This document shows positions 44,499 to 53,630 of a DNA stretch of 64,000 nt, piece by piece; the stretch's first letter is position 1; the number at the start of each line of letters is the position of its first letter. Made by a program: the position numbers and the translations under genes. Location of the stretch: contig NZ_BBRG01000001.1 in NCBI RefSeq assembly GCF_000975155.1, positions 62,001 to 126,000 of the forward strand, given 5' to 3'. This DNA comes from Demequina globuliformis (lineage in GTDB: Bacteria > Actinomycetota > Actinomycetes > Actinomycetales > Demequinaceae). The notes under the pieces are model-generated. The model worked only from the letters and a program-made list of their open reading frames with translations, was not told the DNA's origin and searched no databases.

Positions 44499-45478
44499 GA
44501 TGACCTCCTGTGGCGCGTGGTGGGAGTGGGACGGGTGCGTTCAACCGCTCGCAGGCGGACGGGCTTGGAGCGGGGATTCGCGTCTGCCTCGTCTTGCGAG
44601 GCCTTTTCGGCGCCTCGCGTCAGCAGGCGCAGGTAGGGCTGGTCCTCGTCGGGCACGATCGGCAGGCCCGGCGGCGCGGAGGACGTCGCCCCTTCCGCGA
44701 AGACGCCCTTGACGATCCGGTCCTCAAGCGAGTGGTAGGACATGACCACCACCCGCCCGCCGGTGTTGACCGCCTCGACGGCCGCGGGGATGGCGCGTTC
44801 GAGGATCTCGAGTTCGCGGTTGACCGCGATGCGAAGTGCCTGGAAAGTGCGCTTGGCGGGGTTGCCGCCTTTGTCTCGCGTCGCGGCGGGGATGCACGCA
44901 CGCACAATGTCGACAAGTTCCGCACTGCGCTCGATCGGGGCCGTGCTGCGACGCGCCACGATGGTCTCCGCGATGCGCCCGGCGAACCGTTCCTCGCCGT
45001 AGACGCGCAAGATGCGCGCGAGCTCCTTCTGGTCGGCCTCGCGCAGCAAGTCCGCGGCAGTCACGGTGTCCTCGGAGTTCATCCGCATGTCCAGTGGCGC
45101 GTCCTGCGCATAGGAGAAGCCGCGCTCGGCCTCGTCGATCTGCAGCGAGCTCACGCCCAGGTCTAGCAACACAGCGTCGGCATGTGAGACGCCAGCGGCC
45201 GCGACAGCCCCGGCCATGTCGTCATACTCGGCGTGGTGAGCGATGAATCGATCCCCAAAGTGTGCGAGCCGCTCGGACGCCAGCGCGATCGCCTGCGGAT
45301 CGCGGTCGATGCCCACCACGCGGGCGTGGGGGCACTGCGTCAGGATCGCCTCAGTGTGGCCGCCCATTCCTAGCGTCCCGTCGATGACGACTGAGCCCGG
45401 GTGCTGAGCGGCAGGTGCGAGGAGGTCAACGCAGCGCTGCAGCATCACCGGCTGGTGTCGAGAAGCCGCGTCCGACAT
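44495..45478 (-). CDS. rsmH: 16S rRNA m4C1402 methyltransferase
   Basis: 327 residues. SAM-binding VVIDGTLGMGGHTEAIL and VVGIDRDPQAI, DAVLLDLGVSSLQIDEAERGFSY, KRTFQALRIAVNREL and SYHSLEDRIVK identify RsmH (MraW). It methylates N4 of C1402 in the ribosomal P site. ATG 45478 follows GGAGGGATC at ideal spacing; the longer frame is rejected. A Pro/Arg C-terminal tail is extra. Confidence 0.97.
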   Translation of the reverse strand: MSDAASRHQPVMLQRCVDLLAPAAQHPGSVVIDGTLGMGGHTEAILTQCPHARVVGIDRDPQAIALASERLAHFGDRFIAHHAEYDDMAGAVAAAGVSHADAVLLDLGVSSLQIDEAERGFSYAQDAPLDMRMNSEDTVTAADLLREADQKELARILRVYGEERFAGRIAETIVARRSTAPIERSAELVDIVRACIPAATRDKGGNPAKRTFQALRIAVNRELEILERAIPAAVEAVNTGGRVVVMSYHSLEDRIVKGVFAEGATSSAPPGLPIVPDEDQPYLRLLTRGAEKASQDEADANPRSKPVRLRAVERTRPTPTTRHRRSS

Positions 45479-45529
45479 GATCCCTCCTTCCTGTCGCTGC
45501 TGACCGTGTCTCCCGGTCTCCCTCCGGCT

Positions 45530-45555
45530 CTCTGGCGGGGGGAAGTCCGCCAGAG
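45530..45555 (-). promoter_or_regulatory. Stem-loop between mraZ and rsmH
   Basis: A perfect 9-base inverted repeat, CTCTGGCGG / CCGCCAGAG, with an 8-base loop lies in the mraZ-rsmH gap. There is no U-run after it. It may attenuate or stabilise the dcw mRNA after mraZ. Confidence 0.5.
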
Positions 45556-45588
45556 CCGCGCGGGAGGAGGCCGCGGGACACGGGTCAC

Positions 45589-46056
45589 TTACATGGCGTC
45601 GAACACCTCGGCCGCAGTAGCGGCGTACTCGTCCTCGCCTCGTTCGAGGTAGTCCTCCCAGGCCTGGGCATCCCACACCTCAACGCGGGAACCCATGCCC
45701 ACCACGGCGACGTCCCGGTCCAGGCCGGCGTACTTGCGTAGAGCAGAGCTCAGCAAGATGCGCCCCTGCTTGTCGGGGATGTCATCCGAGGCGTGACCCA
45801 GGAAGTTACGCAGATAGTCCCGAGCGCTCTTGTTCTCCAGCGGCGCGCGTCGCAGGCGGTCGTGAACGACTGCGAACTCGTCGAGGGGAAACAAAAAAAC
45901 GCACCGGTCCAGCCCGCGCGTGGCGACCAGACCCGACGCCAACCGCCCGCGGAACTTCGCGGGCAGGATCAGTCGGCCCTTGTCATCGAGGCGAGGCGTG
46001 AACGTGCCGAGGAAGACCCCAGTGGGGCCCAGACCGTGCGCCAGTGCATCTGACAC
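45589..46056 (-). CDS. mraZ: Transcriptional regulator MraZ
   Basis: 155 residues with two AbrB-like MraZ halves: FTPRLDDKGRLILPAKFR and DIPDKQGRILLSSALRKYAGL. MraZ binds repeats before its own gene and controls the dcw operon. The GTG start adds 13 residues before the usual FLGT. It is chosen because GAGGAGGTG lies at the right distance, and no ATG exists near FLGT. Three direct repeats upstream fit its binding site. Confidence 0.95.
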   Translation of the reverse strand: MSDALAHGLGPTGVFLGTFTPRLDDKGRLILPAKFRGRLASGLVATRGLDRCVFLFPLDEFAVVHDRLRRAPLENKSARDYLRNFLGHASDDIPDKQGRILLSSALRKYAGLDRDVAVVGMGSRVEVWDAQAWEDYLERGEDEYAATAAEVFDAM

Positions 46057-46092
46057 GCGATCACCTCCTCAGCGCCACGACTCGCCCGATGC

Positions 46093-46117
46093 CCCCACTT
46101 TACTCCACTTCTCCCCA
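46093..46117 (-). promoter_or_regulatory. MraZ-binding repeats upstream of mraZ
   Basis: On the minus strand TGGGG-N5-TGGAG-N5-TGGGG, three repeats at 10-base period, about 40-60 bases before the mraZ GTG. This is the TGGGN-N5 pattern described for MraZ operators in other bacteria, with one changed base in the middle unit. Confidence 0.75.
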
Positions 46118-46290
46118 CTTTGGGCGAGAAATCACGCGAATCTCAGCAATTCGAGCTCGAAAGTGCAGGTAGACCTCCAGATAGCGCGGTGGGGGGATTT
46201 CTCAGCCAGGGGGCACTTCATCGCGCGGCACCCTGTTGCCACGCCCGGAAGTCCCCTAGGCTCGACGAGTACGACGCAAAGGAGCCCTCC

Positions 46291-47301
46291 ATGACCGTGA
46301 CCCCACCCACCGCGGCCGAACTCGAGCAGGTGCAGCGCTTCACCAGCGCCATCGAAGAGTCGATGAGCGCAGTGGTCGCGGGGCAAGGGGACGCCATCAG
46401 GGCGATCATCACGACGGTGCTGGCCCGCGGGCACCTCCTCATGGAGGACGTCCCCGGGGTGGGCAAGACGACGCTGGCGCGAGCGTTCGCCGCGAGCATC
46501 GACGCCTCAGTGGGGCGCATCCAATTCACCCCTGACCTACTCCCCGCAGACGTCACCGGGGTCAGCATCTACCGCTCCGACGAGCACGCTTTCGAATTCC
46601 GTCCTGGACCCGTCTTCGCGCATGTGGTCATCGCGGACGAGATCAATCGCGCTTCGCCCAAGACTCAGTCCGCGCTCTTGGAGTCCATGCAAGAACGCGC
46701 CGTGACTGTCGACGGCACCACGCGCGCGCTGCCTAACCCCTTCACCGTGGTGGCGACTCAGAACCCCATTGAAATGGAAGGCACCTACCCCTTGCCTGAG
46801 GCTCAGCGCGATCGCTTCATGGCTCAGATCTCTGTGGGGTACCCCAGCCGCGAGGCGGAGATGGACATGCTGATGGGGCGCGACGGCGGGGTCGACCCGC
46901 TTGCGGCGATTGTGCCGGTGGCACACACGCAGGATGTCACCCTGGCCATCGGCACAGCCAACAAGGTCCACGCCTCGCCTGCCGCCAAGCAATACATCCT
47001 GGACCTGGTGGGCGCGACCCGTGAGCATGCGGCCCTGCGCCTGGGGGCGTCGCCGCGCGCTTCCCTCCAGCTGTTGGCGGCCTCCCGCGCCACGGCCGCC
47101 CTCCACGGCCGCGGCCACATCATCCCCGAGGACGTGCAAGAACGTGCAGTGGCCGTCCTCTCCCACCGGCTCCTGCCCTCCCACGAGGCCCGAGTCGCGG
47201 GGCTGTCCACCCGGGACATCGTCGAGGAGATCGTGCGCGCGACCCGCGTCCCAGGGACCCCCCGCATGAACACCCGCGAAGCCGTCGCCGCCCGCCCGTG
47301 A
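46291..47301 (+). CDS. MoxR-family AAA+ ATPase
   Basis: 336 residues. Walker A DVPGVGKTTLARAFA (about 52-66), Walker B VVIADEINRASPKTQSALLESMQE, sensor NPFTVVATQNPIEMEGTYPLPEAQRDRF and the C-terminal lid. MoxR ATPases act as chaperones or maturation factors for partners encoded with DUF58 proteins. AAAGGAG lies seven bases before ATG 46291. First gene of the moxR-DUF58-transglutaminase operon, divergent from mraZ. Confidence 0.93.
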   Translation: MTVTPPTAAELEQVQRFTSAIEESMSAVVAGQGDAIRAIITTVLARGHLLMEDVPGVGKTTLARAFAASIDASVGRIQFTPDLLPADVTGVSIYRSDEHAFEFRPGPVFAHVVIADEINRASPKTQSALLESMQERAVTVDGTTRALPNPFTVVATQNPIEMEGTYPLPEAQRDRFMAQISVGYPSREAEMDMLMGRDGGVDPLAAIVPVAHTQDVTLAIGTANKVHASPAAKQYILDLVGATREHAALRLGASPRASLQLLAASRATAALHGRGHIIPEDVQERAVAVLSHRLLPSHEARVAGLSTRDIVEEIVRATRVPGTPRMNTREAVAARP

Positions 47302-47302
47302 C

Positions 47303-48568
47303 ATGACCTCCGCGCAACCTGCTCGCCAACGCCGCCTCACTCCCACCCGGCGCGGCACCGGCGTCGCCATCGCAGCTGCCACCATGCTCATTCTCGGCAT
47401 TGGCTTCGGCTCTGCCGCACTGACGTACCTAGCCGTTGCCACGACCGCTGCGGTGCTCGTCGCATGGGTCTGGGTCGCCGTGATCGGGATCAGCCTGCCG
47501 AGCCGGCTCGCACGTGTGTCGCGGGCCATCGGTCCGCAGCACGCCATGGTGAACGTCCCCGCGTTCGTGACAACATCCATGACCGCGACACGCTGGAACG
47601 CCACATCGCACATGCTCATCCGCGGCCTCGGGGTCAGTGAACAAGCTGCTGCGGAGATCACCGGCACTGCGCATCAACGCGCCGCCGTCACGCGTGGCGA
47701 ACGCGCGCTGACACTGACCTACCCGATTCGCCCCACCCAGCGCGGCTGGTGGACGCTGGGCCCGTGCATGGTGGCGACGACGGACCCCTGGGGACTCGTC
47801 AACGCAGAATGCTCGGTCGGAGCCACCGACACCGTGGCAGTCTGGCCAGCGGTGGTGGACCTCGTCGACGTCGCCCGCGCCGTGATGGGAGTCTCGGAGC
47901 ACCGCTCTACGGGGGTCGTATCAGCTCAGGCGGACGATTCCTCGCTACGCGAGTATCGACAGGGCGACGACTTGCGGCGGGTCCACTGGGCATCGTCCGC
48001 GCGGCGTCAGACCATGCTCGTGCGCCACGATGAGCACGAAGGCAAACGGCCTGCCACAGTCATCCTCGACTTGCCGGGCTCTGCCGCCGCAGCGGAATGG
48101 GCGATCTCCGCCGCCGCATCCATCGCCTCTGCCGTCCTGGAAACCGGACATGAGGCGGTGACCGTCGGCGCCGGGCTCAGCCACGACCCCAGCATTGCGG
48201 CAACCGGTAACGCTGAACGCGAGCGCCTCCTGGACTCCTTGGCCGCCTTAGAGGCGCGTCCGATTGACCGCGTCGGCGATCCGACGGGGAACGTGGGGGA
48301 CGCCGCGGCGATCGCCGCCGACCGTGAACGGTATGGAGCGGTGACGTTCGCCATCATGGGAGCGCCCCCAGAGGCGGCGCTCGCCGACTTGGCGCGTCTG
48401 GGCCACTCCGGATCCGCGTGGGCCGTGATCGTGGACACCGCCGCGCGCGGGACACAAAGCGCCACTGACGCACTGCGGGCGGCCGGTTGGCGTGTCGTGG
48501 TGGCGAACCCGCACGAGCCCGTCGGGCGCGCGTGGCAGCTTCTTGCTGGCGAGGCGGCACACGCATGA
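47303..48568 (+). CDS. DUF58 domain membrane protein
   Basis: 421 residues. Two adjacent membrane helices near the N-terminus (VAIAAATMLILGIGFG and LAVATTAAVLVAWVWVAVIG) are followed by a cytoplasmic part with the DUF58 motif SLREYRQGDDLRRVHWASSARRQTMLVR. A vWA-like fold follows (TVILDLPG). Partner of MoxR ATPases; exact role unknown. It starts one base after the moxR stop codon, and its stop overlaps the next gene by ATGA. Confidence 0.92.
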   Translation: MTSAQPARQRRLTPTRRGTGVAIAAATMLILGIGFGSAALTYLAVATTAAVLVAWVWVAVIGISLPSRLARVSRAIGPQHAMVNVPAFVTTSMTATRWNATSHMLIRGLGVSEQAAAEITGTAHQRAAVTRGERALTLTYPIRPTQRGWWTLGPCMVATTDPWGLVNAECSVGATDTVAVWPAVVDLVDVARAVMGVSEHRSTGVVSAQADDSSLREYRQGDDLRRVHWASSARRQTMLVRHDEHEGKRPATVILDLPGSAAAAEWAISAAASIASAVLETGHEAVTVGAGLSHDPSIAATGNAERERLLDSLAALEARPIDRVGDPTGNVGDAAAIAADRERYGAVTFAIMGAPPEAALADLARLGHSGSAWAVIVDTAARGTQSATDALRAAGWRVVVANPHEPVGRAWQLLAGEAAHA

Positions 48569-50745
48569 ACGCGCCGCGAGACGGGTGGATGAGCGCCGCC
48601 GCGACCCTCTCCATCGCGGCCGCCGTCTACCTGAGCCTTGGTGCACTCTCCGGCTGGATCAACGTCGATGACCTGCGCGGCGTGGCCGCTGCTGTGCTCG
48701 CGATGACCGCCGGCGTCGTCGTGGCGGTGCGTGCGGTGACACGGTCTCTGTGGTGGCCAACGGCCGCCGGCCTCATTGCCGCGACCGTGATCTGCGTACC
48801 TGTGTTCACGATGCACGATGACGGGGGCCGCCAGTGGCTTCCTACTCCCGGCGCCCTCGCTGACCTCGGGCGCGTGTTCGCCGAGGGGCTGACGTATGCG
48901 GGAGCCACGGTGGCGCCCGCCCCCGTGGTGCCACCGCTCGCACTCGTGATCCTGGCCGGGCTGATTCCGCTGTTCCTTGTGGCGGATGCCCTCGCGGTAG
49001 GTGCGCGGTGGGTGGCAACGTCAGGCGTGGTCCTGCTCGCGCCGTGGCTACCGGCGATTGTCATGGAGCACGTGGTCCATATCCCATCGATGCTGGCGGC
49101 GTTCGGAGTGTGGCTCATCGCGCTCGGACTCTTGCGCCGGCCGAGCGCGATCCGCTCCCGGGCACCGGTGGCCGCTCCCCTGGTGACTGCCACGGCCGTG
49201 ATCGCCGCCGCGCTCGTCGTGACACCGCTGCTTGTCAGCGGTCCCGGGTGGGACCGCCTGCCCCGGATCTCCAGCGCCGGCGGCGCGAGCACCACCACCC
49301 GCCTGAGCGTGGAACTCGACTTGCGCGAGTCACTGGGGGCGCGCTCCACGTCGCCCGTGCTGCAGTACACGAGCGACGGCGGCCAGCCGGACGCATTCAA
49401 GCTGCGCACGCTCACCGACTTTGACGGCACGTCATGGGAGCCCGCGGCGAGTTCGCGGTCGGAGCGACCCCGCGAGGGTGACGTCGTGTGGACCGTGCCA
49501 GTCGACAACCCTGCGGACTATGAGGCGACGACCGTCACTGTCGAACCCGTGGGCGCCGCAGAGGAGAACATCCCCTTGCCGAACGCGCCCCGATCGATCG
49601 CGATCGATCGCGCGTGGGATTACGACGCGGCGCTCGACGAGGCCACGCTGGCACGAGGCCGCATCACCGGCGCCACCTACTCAGTGTCGCTGCTGGACGA
49701 CTTTGTGACGGGCGAGCGACTCCTGGCTGCGGAAGATGGGATCGGAACCGACAGTGACGATGTGGGCGAGCGCTACCTCGCCATTCCCGACGCGATGGAT
49801 GCCGAGCGCGTGGCGACACTCGCGCAGGAGGTGACGGCGGAGGCCACCAGCCGCTACGGCACCGCGGTGGCTCTGCAGCAGTACCTGCGCAACCCGACGA
49901 CGTTTACGTACGACACCTCGGTTGAGCCCAATACCGCGGATACGGTGAGTACGTTCCTCGATACGCGTACGGGCTACTGCATTCAGTTCGCCACCGCCAT
50001 GACCATGATGGCCAGGACGTTGGACATTCCCGCGCGGATGGCGGTGGGGTACTTGCCGGGAAATCAGTTGGGGTCAGGCACGTACGTCGTGGACGGATCG
50101 CAGGCTCACGCGTGGCCCGAGCTTTGGTTTCCCGGCGCTGGGTGGATCCGCTTTGAGCCCACGCCCGCCGTCCAGACGGGCTTTGCGCCCACCTACGCTT
50201 CGAACTACGCCGTCGAAGCGGCCTCAGGCGTCGAAAGCGACGCCGCGGACCCCGTGGCACCGGCCGAACCCGAACGTCCCGAGGAGACTCAACAGCCGGA
50301 GCCGGAGCACACCGGCGCCGCGACGTCACCGAACGATTCCACCACTACCGCGGCCCCCTGGTGGCTCCTTGCCATCGGCGTGGTGTTGGTGGCGGGAGGT
50401 GCAGCGTGGGCCCTGGCACGGCGTTCAACGGCCGACGCCGCGCTCGACGACGCCGACGCGATATGGGCAGGCCTACGGCGCCGGCTGCCCGCCGCCGCCC
50501 GGTGGCCCGAGTCCATGAGCCCCGCGCAGGCCGTGCGCTTTTCGTGCGACGCGCTTGCGACGGAGGGGCTGCTGTTGCCGGCCAATGCCAGGGCGGCCTT
50601 TGAGACGCTCGCGCAGGACGTCATGACACACCGCTACGCCCCGGATCCGTCGACGGTGGCGCTGTCGCACATGCGGGCCTGCCGTGATCAGGTCCTGCAC
50701 GGCGTCAAAGCGGCCGCTCGGACGTCTAGCGGCGCTCGCACCTAG
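48565..50745 (+). CDS. TgpA-type transglutaminase-like membrane protein
   Basis: 726 residues. Six or so N-terminal membrane helices, an external TgpA_N domain and a transglutaminase core: Cys in RTGYCIQFATAMTMMAR (about 471), His in GSQAHAWPELWF (about 514), then GWIRFEPTP. A Glu/Pro/Ala-rich linker leads to a last membrane helix (PWWLLAIGVVLVAGGAAWAL) and a DUF4129-like C-terminus. Probably a peptide- or wall-active enzyme; no substrate is known for this group in Actinobacteria. Confidence 0.92.
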   Translation: MNAPRDGWMSAAATLSIAAAVYLSLGALSGWINVDDLRGVAAAVLAMTAGVVVAVRAVTRSLWWPTAAGLIAATVICVPVFTMHDDGGRQWLPTPGALADLGRVFAEGLTYAGATVAPAPVVPPLALVILAGLIPLFLVADALAVGARWVATSGVVLLAPWLPAIVMEHVVHIPSMLAAFGVWLIALGLLRRPSAIRSRAPVAAPLVTATAVIAAALVVTPLLVSGPGWDRLPRISSAGGASTTTRLSVELDLRESLGARSTSPVLQYTSDGGQPDAFKLRTLTDFDGTSWEPAASSRSERPREGDVVWTVPVDNPADYEATTVTVEPVGAAEENIPLPNAPRSIAIDRAWDYDAALDEATLARGRITGATYSVSLLDDFVTGERLLAAEDGIGTDSDDVGERYLAIPDAMDAERVATLAQEVTAEATSRYGTAVALQQYLRNPTTFTYDTSVEPNTADTVSTFLDTRTGYCIQFATAMTMMARTLDIPARMAVGYLPGNQLGSGTYVVDGSQAHAWPELWFPGAGWIRFEPTPAVQTGFAPTYASNYAVEAASGVESDAADPVAPAEPERPEETQQPEPEHTGAATSPNDSTTTAAPWWLLAIGVVLVAGGAAWALARRSTADAALDDADAIWAGLRRRLPAAARWPESMSPAQAVRFSCDALATEGLLLPANARAAFETLAQDVMTHRYAPDPSTVALSHMRACRDQVLHGVKAAARTSSGART

Positions 50746-50777
50746 CCCGCGCACCGCACGGGCGCCAACGCACAAAA

Positions 50778-50800
50778 CCCCGGCCACCTGGGCCGGGGTC
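50778..50800 (-). terminator. Terminator after the DUF3040 gene
   Basis: A 9-base stem ACCCCGGCC / GGCCGGGGT with a 5-base loop. On the minus strand it is followed by UUUUG. It serves the DUF3040 gene and may also stop the convergent transglutaminase transcript. Confidence 0.7.
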
Positions 50801-50831
50801 GTGCTACGAGGTCGCGGTGAGTGTCGCGGGC

Positions 50832-51218
50832 TTAGAACTCGCCGTTCTCACGCCTGCGGTCAAAGCGGTCCTCGAACCGCTGCATGAAGTCCTTGTTCTC
50901 CTTCGCGGGCTTGCCTTGCGGCGCAGGACGCGGCTTCGCGGCGTCGGATGCCTTCGGCTCTTCCTTCTTCCCGCCGGCCAGGAGCGTCCACAGTGCAACG
51001 CCCGCCATCAGCACAAAGCCCACGATGCCCAGGATCGGCATCTGGAAGGCCACTCCGGCCACGACGATACCGAGGCCGGCGATGACGCCGACGATGCCCA
51101 AAATCACCCGCGTGGGGGTGTGCGAGGAGCGGTTCATGGCACGGTGAAGCGTCGCGTCGCTACCGAGCTCCTGCTCGAGCTCGTCGAGTACGCGCTGCTC
51201 ATACTCAGAAAGCGGCAT
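50832..51218 (-). CDS. DUF3040 small membrane protein
   Basis: 128 residues. It starts MPLSEYEQRVLDELEQEL, the defining DUF3040 start, with two close membrane helices (VILGIVGVIAGLGIVVAGVAF and LGIVGFVLMAGVALWTLLA) and a Lys/Pro/Arg-rich C-terminal tail. The family is common in Actinobacteria, often near the moxR/transglutaminase or dinB genes, and has no known function. GGAGGGC precedes ATG 51218. Confidence 0.92.
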   Translation of the reverse strand: MPLSEYEQRVLDELEQELGSDATLHRAMNRSSHTPTRVILGIVGVIAGLGIVVAGVAFQMPILGIVGFVLMAGVALWTLLAGGKKEEPKASDAAKPRPAPQGKPAKENKDFMQRFEDRFDRRRENGEF

Positions 51219-51306
51219 GATGCCCTCCTCCAACACAGTCTGTGGCGTAGACCCTAGTCTAGTTCGCGTCGCCCTCGCACACTAGTCCTCCTGCCGAAAG
51301 GCCCCC

Positions 51307-52083
51307 GTGACTCCACGATCCAGTTCTGAACGCGTCGCCGACGGGGTTGCTCGCGGCGTCACCATCCCCACCGCGAGCGCAGAAGTTCGGCTCGAGGACG
51401 AGCCTGATGGGTCAACGACTGTATGGGTGGGTGGAGTTCCCAGTTCGTCCATGCGCCCTGAAAAGGATGTCCTTGACTTCGAGTACATGCGCCACGAGGC
51501 GGCGGTGGTCGACGCATGGGCGAGGCCTGAGCGGTTCCTCGCGCTGCACGTGGGCGCGGGCGTGTGCACCTTGCCTCGCTACCTCGCCTACCGCTACGAC
51601 GACTCGCGTCACATCGCCGTGGATGTGGATGCCGACTTGCCGCTCCTGGCGCGCCAGTGGTGGGACCTCCCGCGCGCCCCGCGTCTGCGGATTCGCGAAC
51701 AGGACGGGCTCGACGCCGTGGCGTCCAGGCATGACGCCAGCGTGGACCTGATTGTCCGCGACGCCTTCGCTGGCGACGAGACTCCACAGTCGCTGGCGGA
51801 TGACGTGTGGTGGGCACACGCTCGTCGTGCATTGCGTCCGGGCGGTCTCGTGATCGCAAACATCGGCACGCGCCCTGGCGGGCAGGCACACCGCGCGGAC
51901 GCGGCAGCAGCCGCAGCACACTTCACGGGCCTCGTCGCGATCGGTGAGCCTGCAGTGCTCAAGGGACGGCGCCGCGGCAATGTCATTCTCGCCGCCGCTC
52001 CCGCACTCAACGTTGATAGCCTCAGGCGCTACGCGGCATCGGCCCCCTTGCCGACCGGGGTCTCCACCCGCTGGCCGTCCTAG
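51307..52083 (+). CDS. Spermidine synthase-like methyltransferase-fold protein
   Basis: 258 residues. Rossmann methyltransferase fold as in spermidine synthases: LALHVGAGVCTLPRYLA, then HIAVDVDADLPLLARQWWDL, DLIVRDAFAGDETPQSL and LRPGGLVIANIG. The N-terminal beta domain is short and the polyamine-binding Asp pair of true SpeE is not fully visible, so the substrate is uncertain. Related actinobacterial genes are usually called spermine/spermidine synthase or fused methyltransferase. GTG start after GAAAGG. Confidence 0.82.
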   Translation: MTPRSSSERVADGVARGVTIPTASAEVRLEDEPDGSTTVWVGGVPSSSMRPEKDVLDFEYMRHEAAVVDAWARPERFLALHVGAGVCTLPRYLAYRYDDSRHIAVDVDADLPLLARQWWDLPRAPRLRIREQDGLDAVASRHDASVDLIVRDAFAGDETPQSLADDVWWAHARRALRPGGLVIANIGTRPGGQAHRADAAAAAAHFTGLVAIGEPAVLKGRRRGNVILAAAPALNVDSLRRYAASAPLPTGVSTRWPS

Positions 52084-52096
52084 GCCCGAGCACGAC

Positions 52097-52130
52097 GAAG
52101 GCCGCCACCGGAAATCCGGTGACGGCCTTC
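52097..52130. terminator. Hairpin between convergent genes
   Basis: GAAGGCCG and CGGCCTTC enclose an inner CCGG-AAAT-CCGG with one mismatch, a 15-pair stem between the methyltransferase-like gene and cspA. Neither side has a clear U-run, as is usual for high-GC genomes. It is probably a bidirectional terminator. Confidence 0.65.
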
Positions 52131-52186
52131 GAGAAAACTTAAGTCTGCCCCCGAGTCATGCTCGGCGACAGGGAACTCTCAAGTCC

Positions 52187-52390
52187 TTAGAGGGGGCGAA
52201 CGTTCGCCGCCTGGGGGCCCTTGGGGCCATCGGTCACGTCGAACTCGACGCGCTGAGCCTCTTCAAGGCTCTTGTAACCGTCGGTCTCGATTGCCGAGTA
52301 GTGGACGAAGACGTCGTCGTTCGAGCCGTCCTGGGCGATGAAGCCATAGCCCTTTTCAGCGTTGAACCACTTCACAGATCCCTGTGCCAT
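52187..52390 (-). CDS. cspA: Cold shock protein CspA type
   Basis: 67 residues, one cold-shock domain. RNP1 KGYGFI and RNP2 VFVHYSAI, start [14 protein letters not shown]. Single-strand nucleic-acid binding RNA chaperone. The gap to the next gene upstream is 145 bases, enough for the structured 5' leader many csp mRNAs carry; I did not find a clear promoter in it. Confidence 0.97.
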   Translation of the reverse strand: MAQGSVKWFNAEKGYGFIAQDGSNDDVFVHYSAIETDGYKSLEEAQRVEFDVTDGPKGPQAANVRPL

Positions 52391-52535
52391 GCGTATTTCC
52401 TTTGTCTATCTTGCCCGCGGACGGGAGCACCGAACACTCTGCCCGGCGCTGTCGCCGCAATGTTCTTGTTCCGAGCCCAGACAGACCGGTTCTTGCACAC
52501 TACGTTTTCTGCAACCAGGGCAAGTGTGTCACGTT

Positions 52536-53459
52536 TTACGCTCCAGGGGGAGTGTCTCCCCGCTGTTGTTGCAGGAATTTTTCAAATTCCGCCCCGAGTT
52601 CCTCCGCCGAAGGCAACGGCCCGTCGGCCTCGATGCCGTCCTCACGGCGCTCCATGAAGGCGTCGTACTGCTCTTCGAGGGCCTGGACGAGTGCCTGCAC
52701 CTCATCTGATTCCGCGCTCTGACGTGCGATCTCCTCGCTCGCCACGAGCGCGTCGTCGGTGAGACCTTCCGCGTCCAACAAGAGTCCAGAGATGTCCTCG
52801 ACAGCGGCGATGGCGCGGGCCGCCGCTTGCGGGTACGACGACTGCGCAAGATAGTGAGGCACGTGAACCGCCACGTTGACAGCCGACAGGCCCCACTGGC
52901 CAAACCGGTACTCCATCAGGTTCATGGCGCTCGCCGGTACCGCGGCCGTGCCGAAGAACGACGCCGCGTCCGGCAACAACTCCTGCGGAGTGCCGTGCAC
53001 CGTCACACCCAGGGGGCGCGTATGCGGAGCCGCCATCGGGATGCCGTGCGTTCCAAGCGTGAGGCCTACGTGCATGCGCTTCACAATCTCGCGCACCTCA
53101 GCGATGTATGCCTCCCACCGGATGTCGGGCTCAAAACCGTGCAGCAACAAGAACGGCGTGTCCTCCAGGTCGCGGACGAGATCCACGTGGAGGTGAGGCT
53201 CGTCGTAGTCGGTGAACTCGTTCACGGAGAAGGTCATCTCTGGCCGGCGCGAGCGGTAGTCAAGCAGTTGGTCGATGTCGAAGCTCGCCACGCGCACCGG
53301 CTCACAGCCGTCGAGGATCTGCCGCGCCACGAGTGAGCCGGTGTTCCCTGCGTCGATAAAGCCTCGCAACGAGTGCATGAGGACGGCGGAGTCGGCGGGC
53401 GCAATGCGCTCCCACTCCTCGACGCCGTCCGGGTTCCAACTCACGAGTGCAGAATTCAT
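52536..53459 (-). CDS. PAC2 family protein
   Basis: 307 residues. PAC2 (proteasome assembly chaperone-like) features: VLMHSLRGFIDAGNTGSLVARQIL, the FDIDQLLDYRSRRPEM segment, PFLLLHGFEPDIRWEAY and LTLGTHGIPMAAPHTRP. The C-terminal ~90 residues are helical and acidic. Actinobacterial members have no settled function. ATG 53459 follows AAGGA. Confidence 0.9.
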   Translation of the reverse strand: MNSALVSWNPDGVEEWERIAPADSAVLMHSLRGFIDAGNTGSLVARQILDGCEPVRVASFDIDQLLDYRSRRPEMTFSVNEFTDYDEPHLHVDLVRDLEDTPFLLLHGFEPDIRWEAYIAEVREIVKRMHVGLTLGTHGIPMAAPHTRPLGVTVHGTPQELLPDAASFFGTAAVPASAMNLMEYRFGQWGLSAVNVAVHVPHYLAQSSYPQAAARAIAAVEDISGLLLDAEGLTDDALVASEEIARQSAESDEVQALVQALEEQYDAFMERREDGIEADGPLPSAEELGAEFEKFLQQQRGDTPPGA

Positions 53460-53578
53460 AGTTCCTTCATTGTTTCACGCACCGGGCACGGTTTGGCCGA
53501 TGCACGCTGAGCGCGAAACACCTGCGAGCACCGGCCCATTCCCCGAGTCAGGGGGTGGCGAGCACCCCGAGGTACGGG

Positions 53579-53615
53579 GATAATGGAGGACTGCCTTGAC
53601 GCGAGCGGGTCAAGG
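53579..53615 (+). promoter_or_regulatory. -10 box and 22-base inverted repeat before helR
   Basis: GATAAT (53579-53584) looks like a -10 box. From about the expected +1, CCTTGAC and GTCAAGG (53594-53615) form a perfect 7-base inverted repeat with an 8-base spacer. It could be an operator or an mRNA hairpin. Half-sites contain CTTG/CAAG as in the rifamycin-associated element, but the spacing is wrong. Confidence 0.45.
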
Positions 53616-53630
53616 ATGAAGGGCGAAAGC

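Noticed and set aside
46120-46290. N-terminal extension of the MoxR protein
   Set aside because: The extended frame covers the mraZ operator region and AAAGGAG sits directly before ATG 46291.
53460-53630. Rifamycin-associated element upstream of helR
   Set aside because: The GGGGCTTGC...GCAAG layout with short centre was not found; only the wider-spaced CCTTGAC/GTCAAGG palindrome is present.
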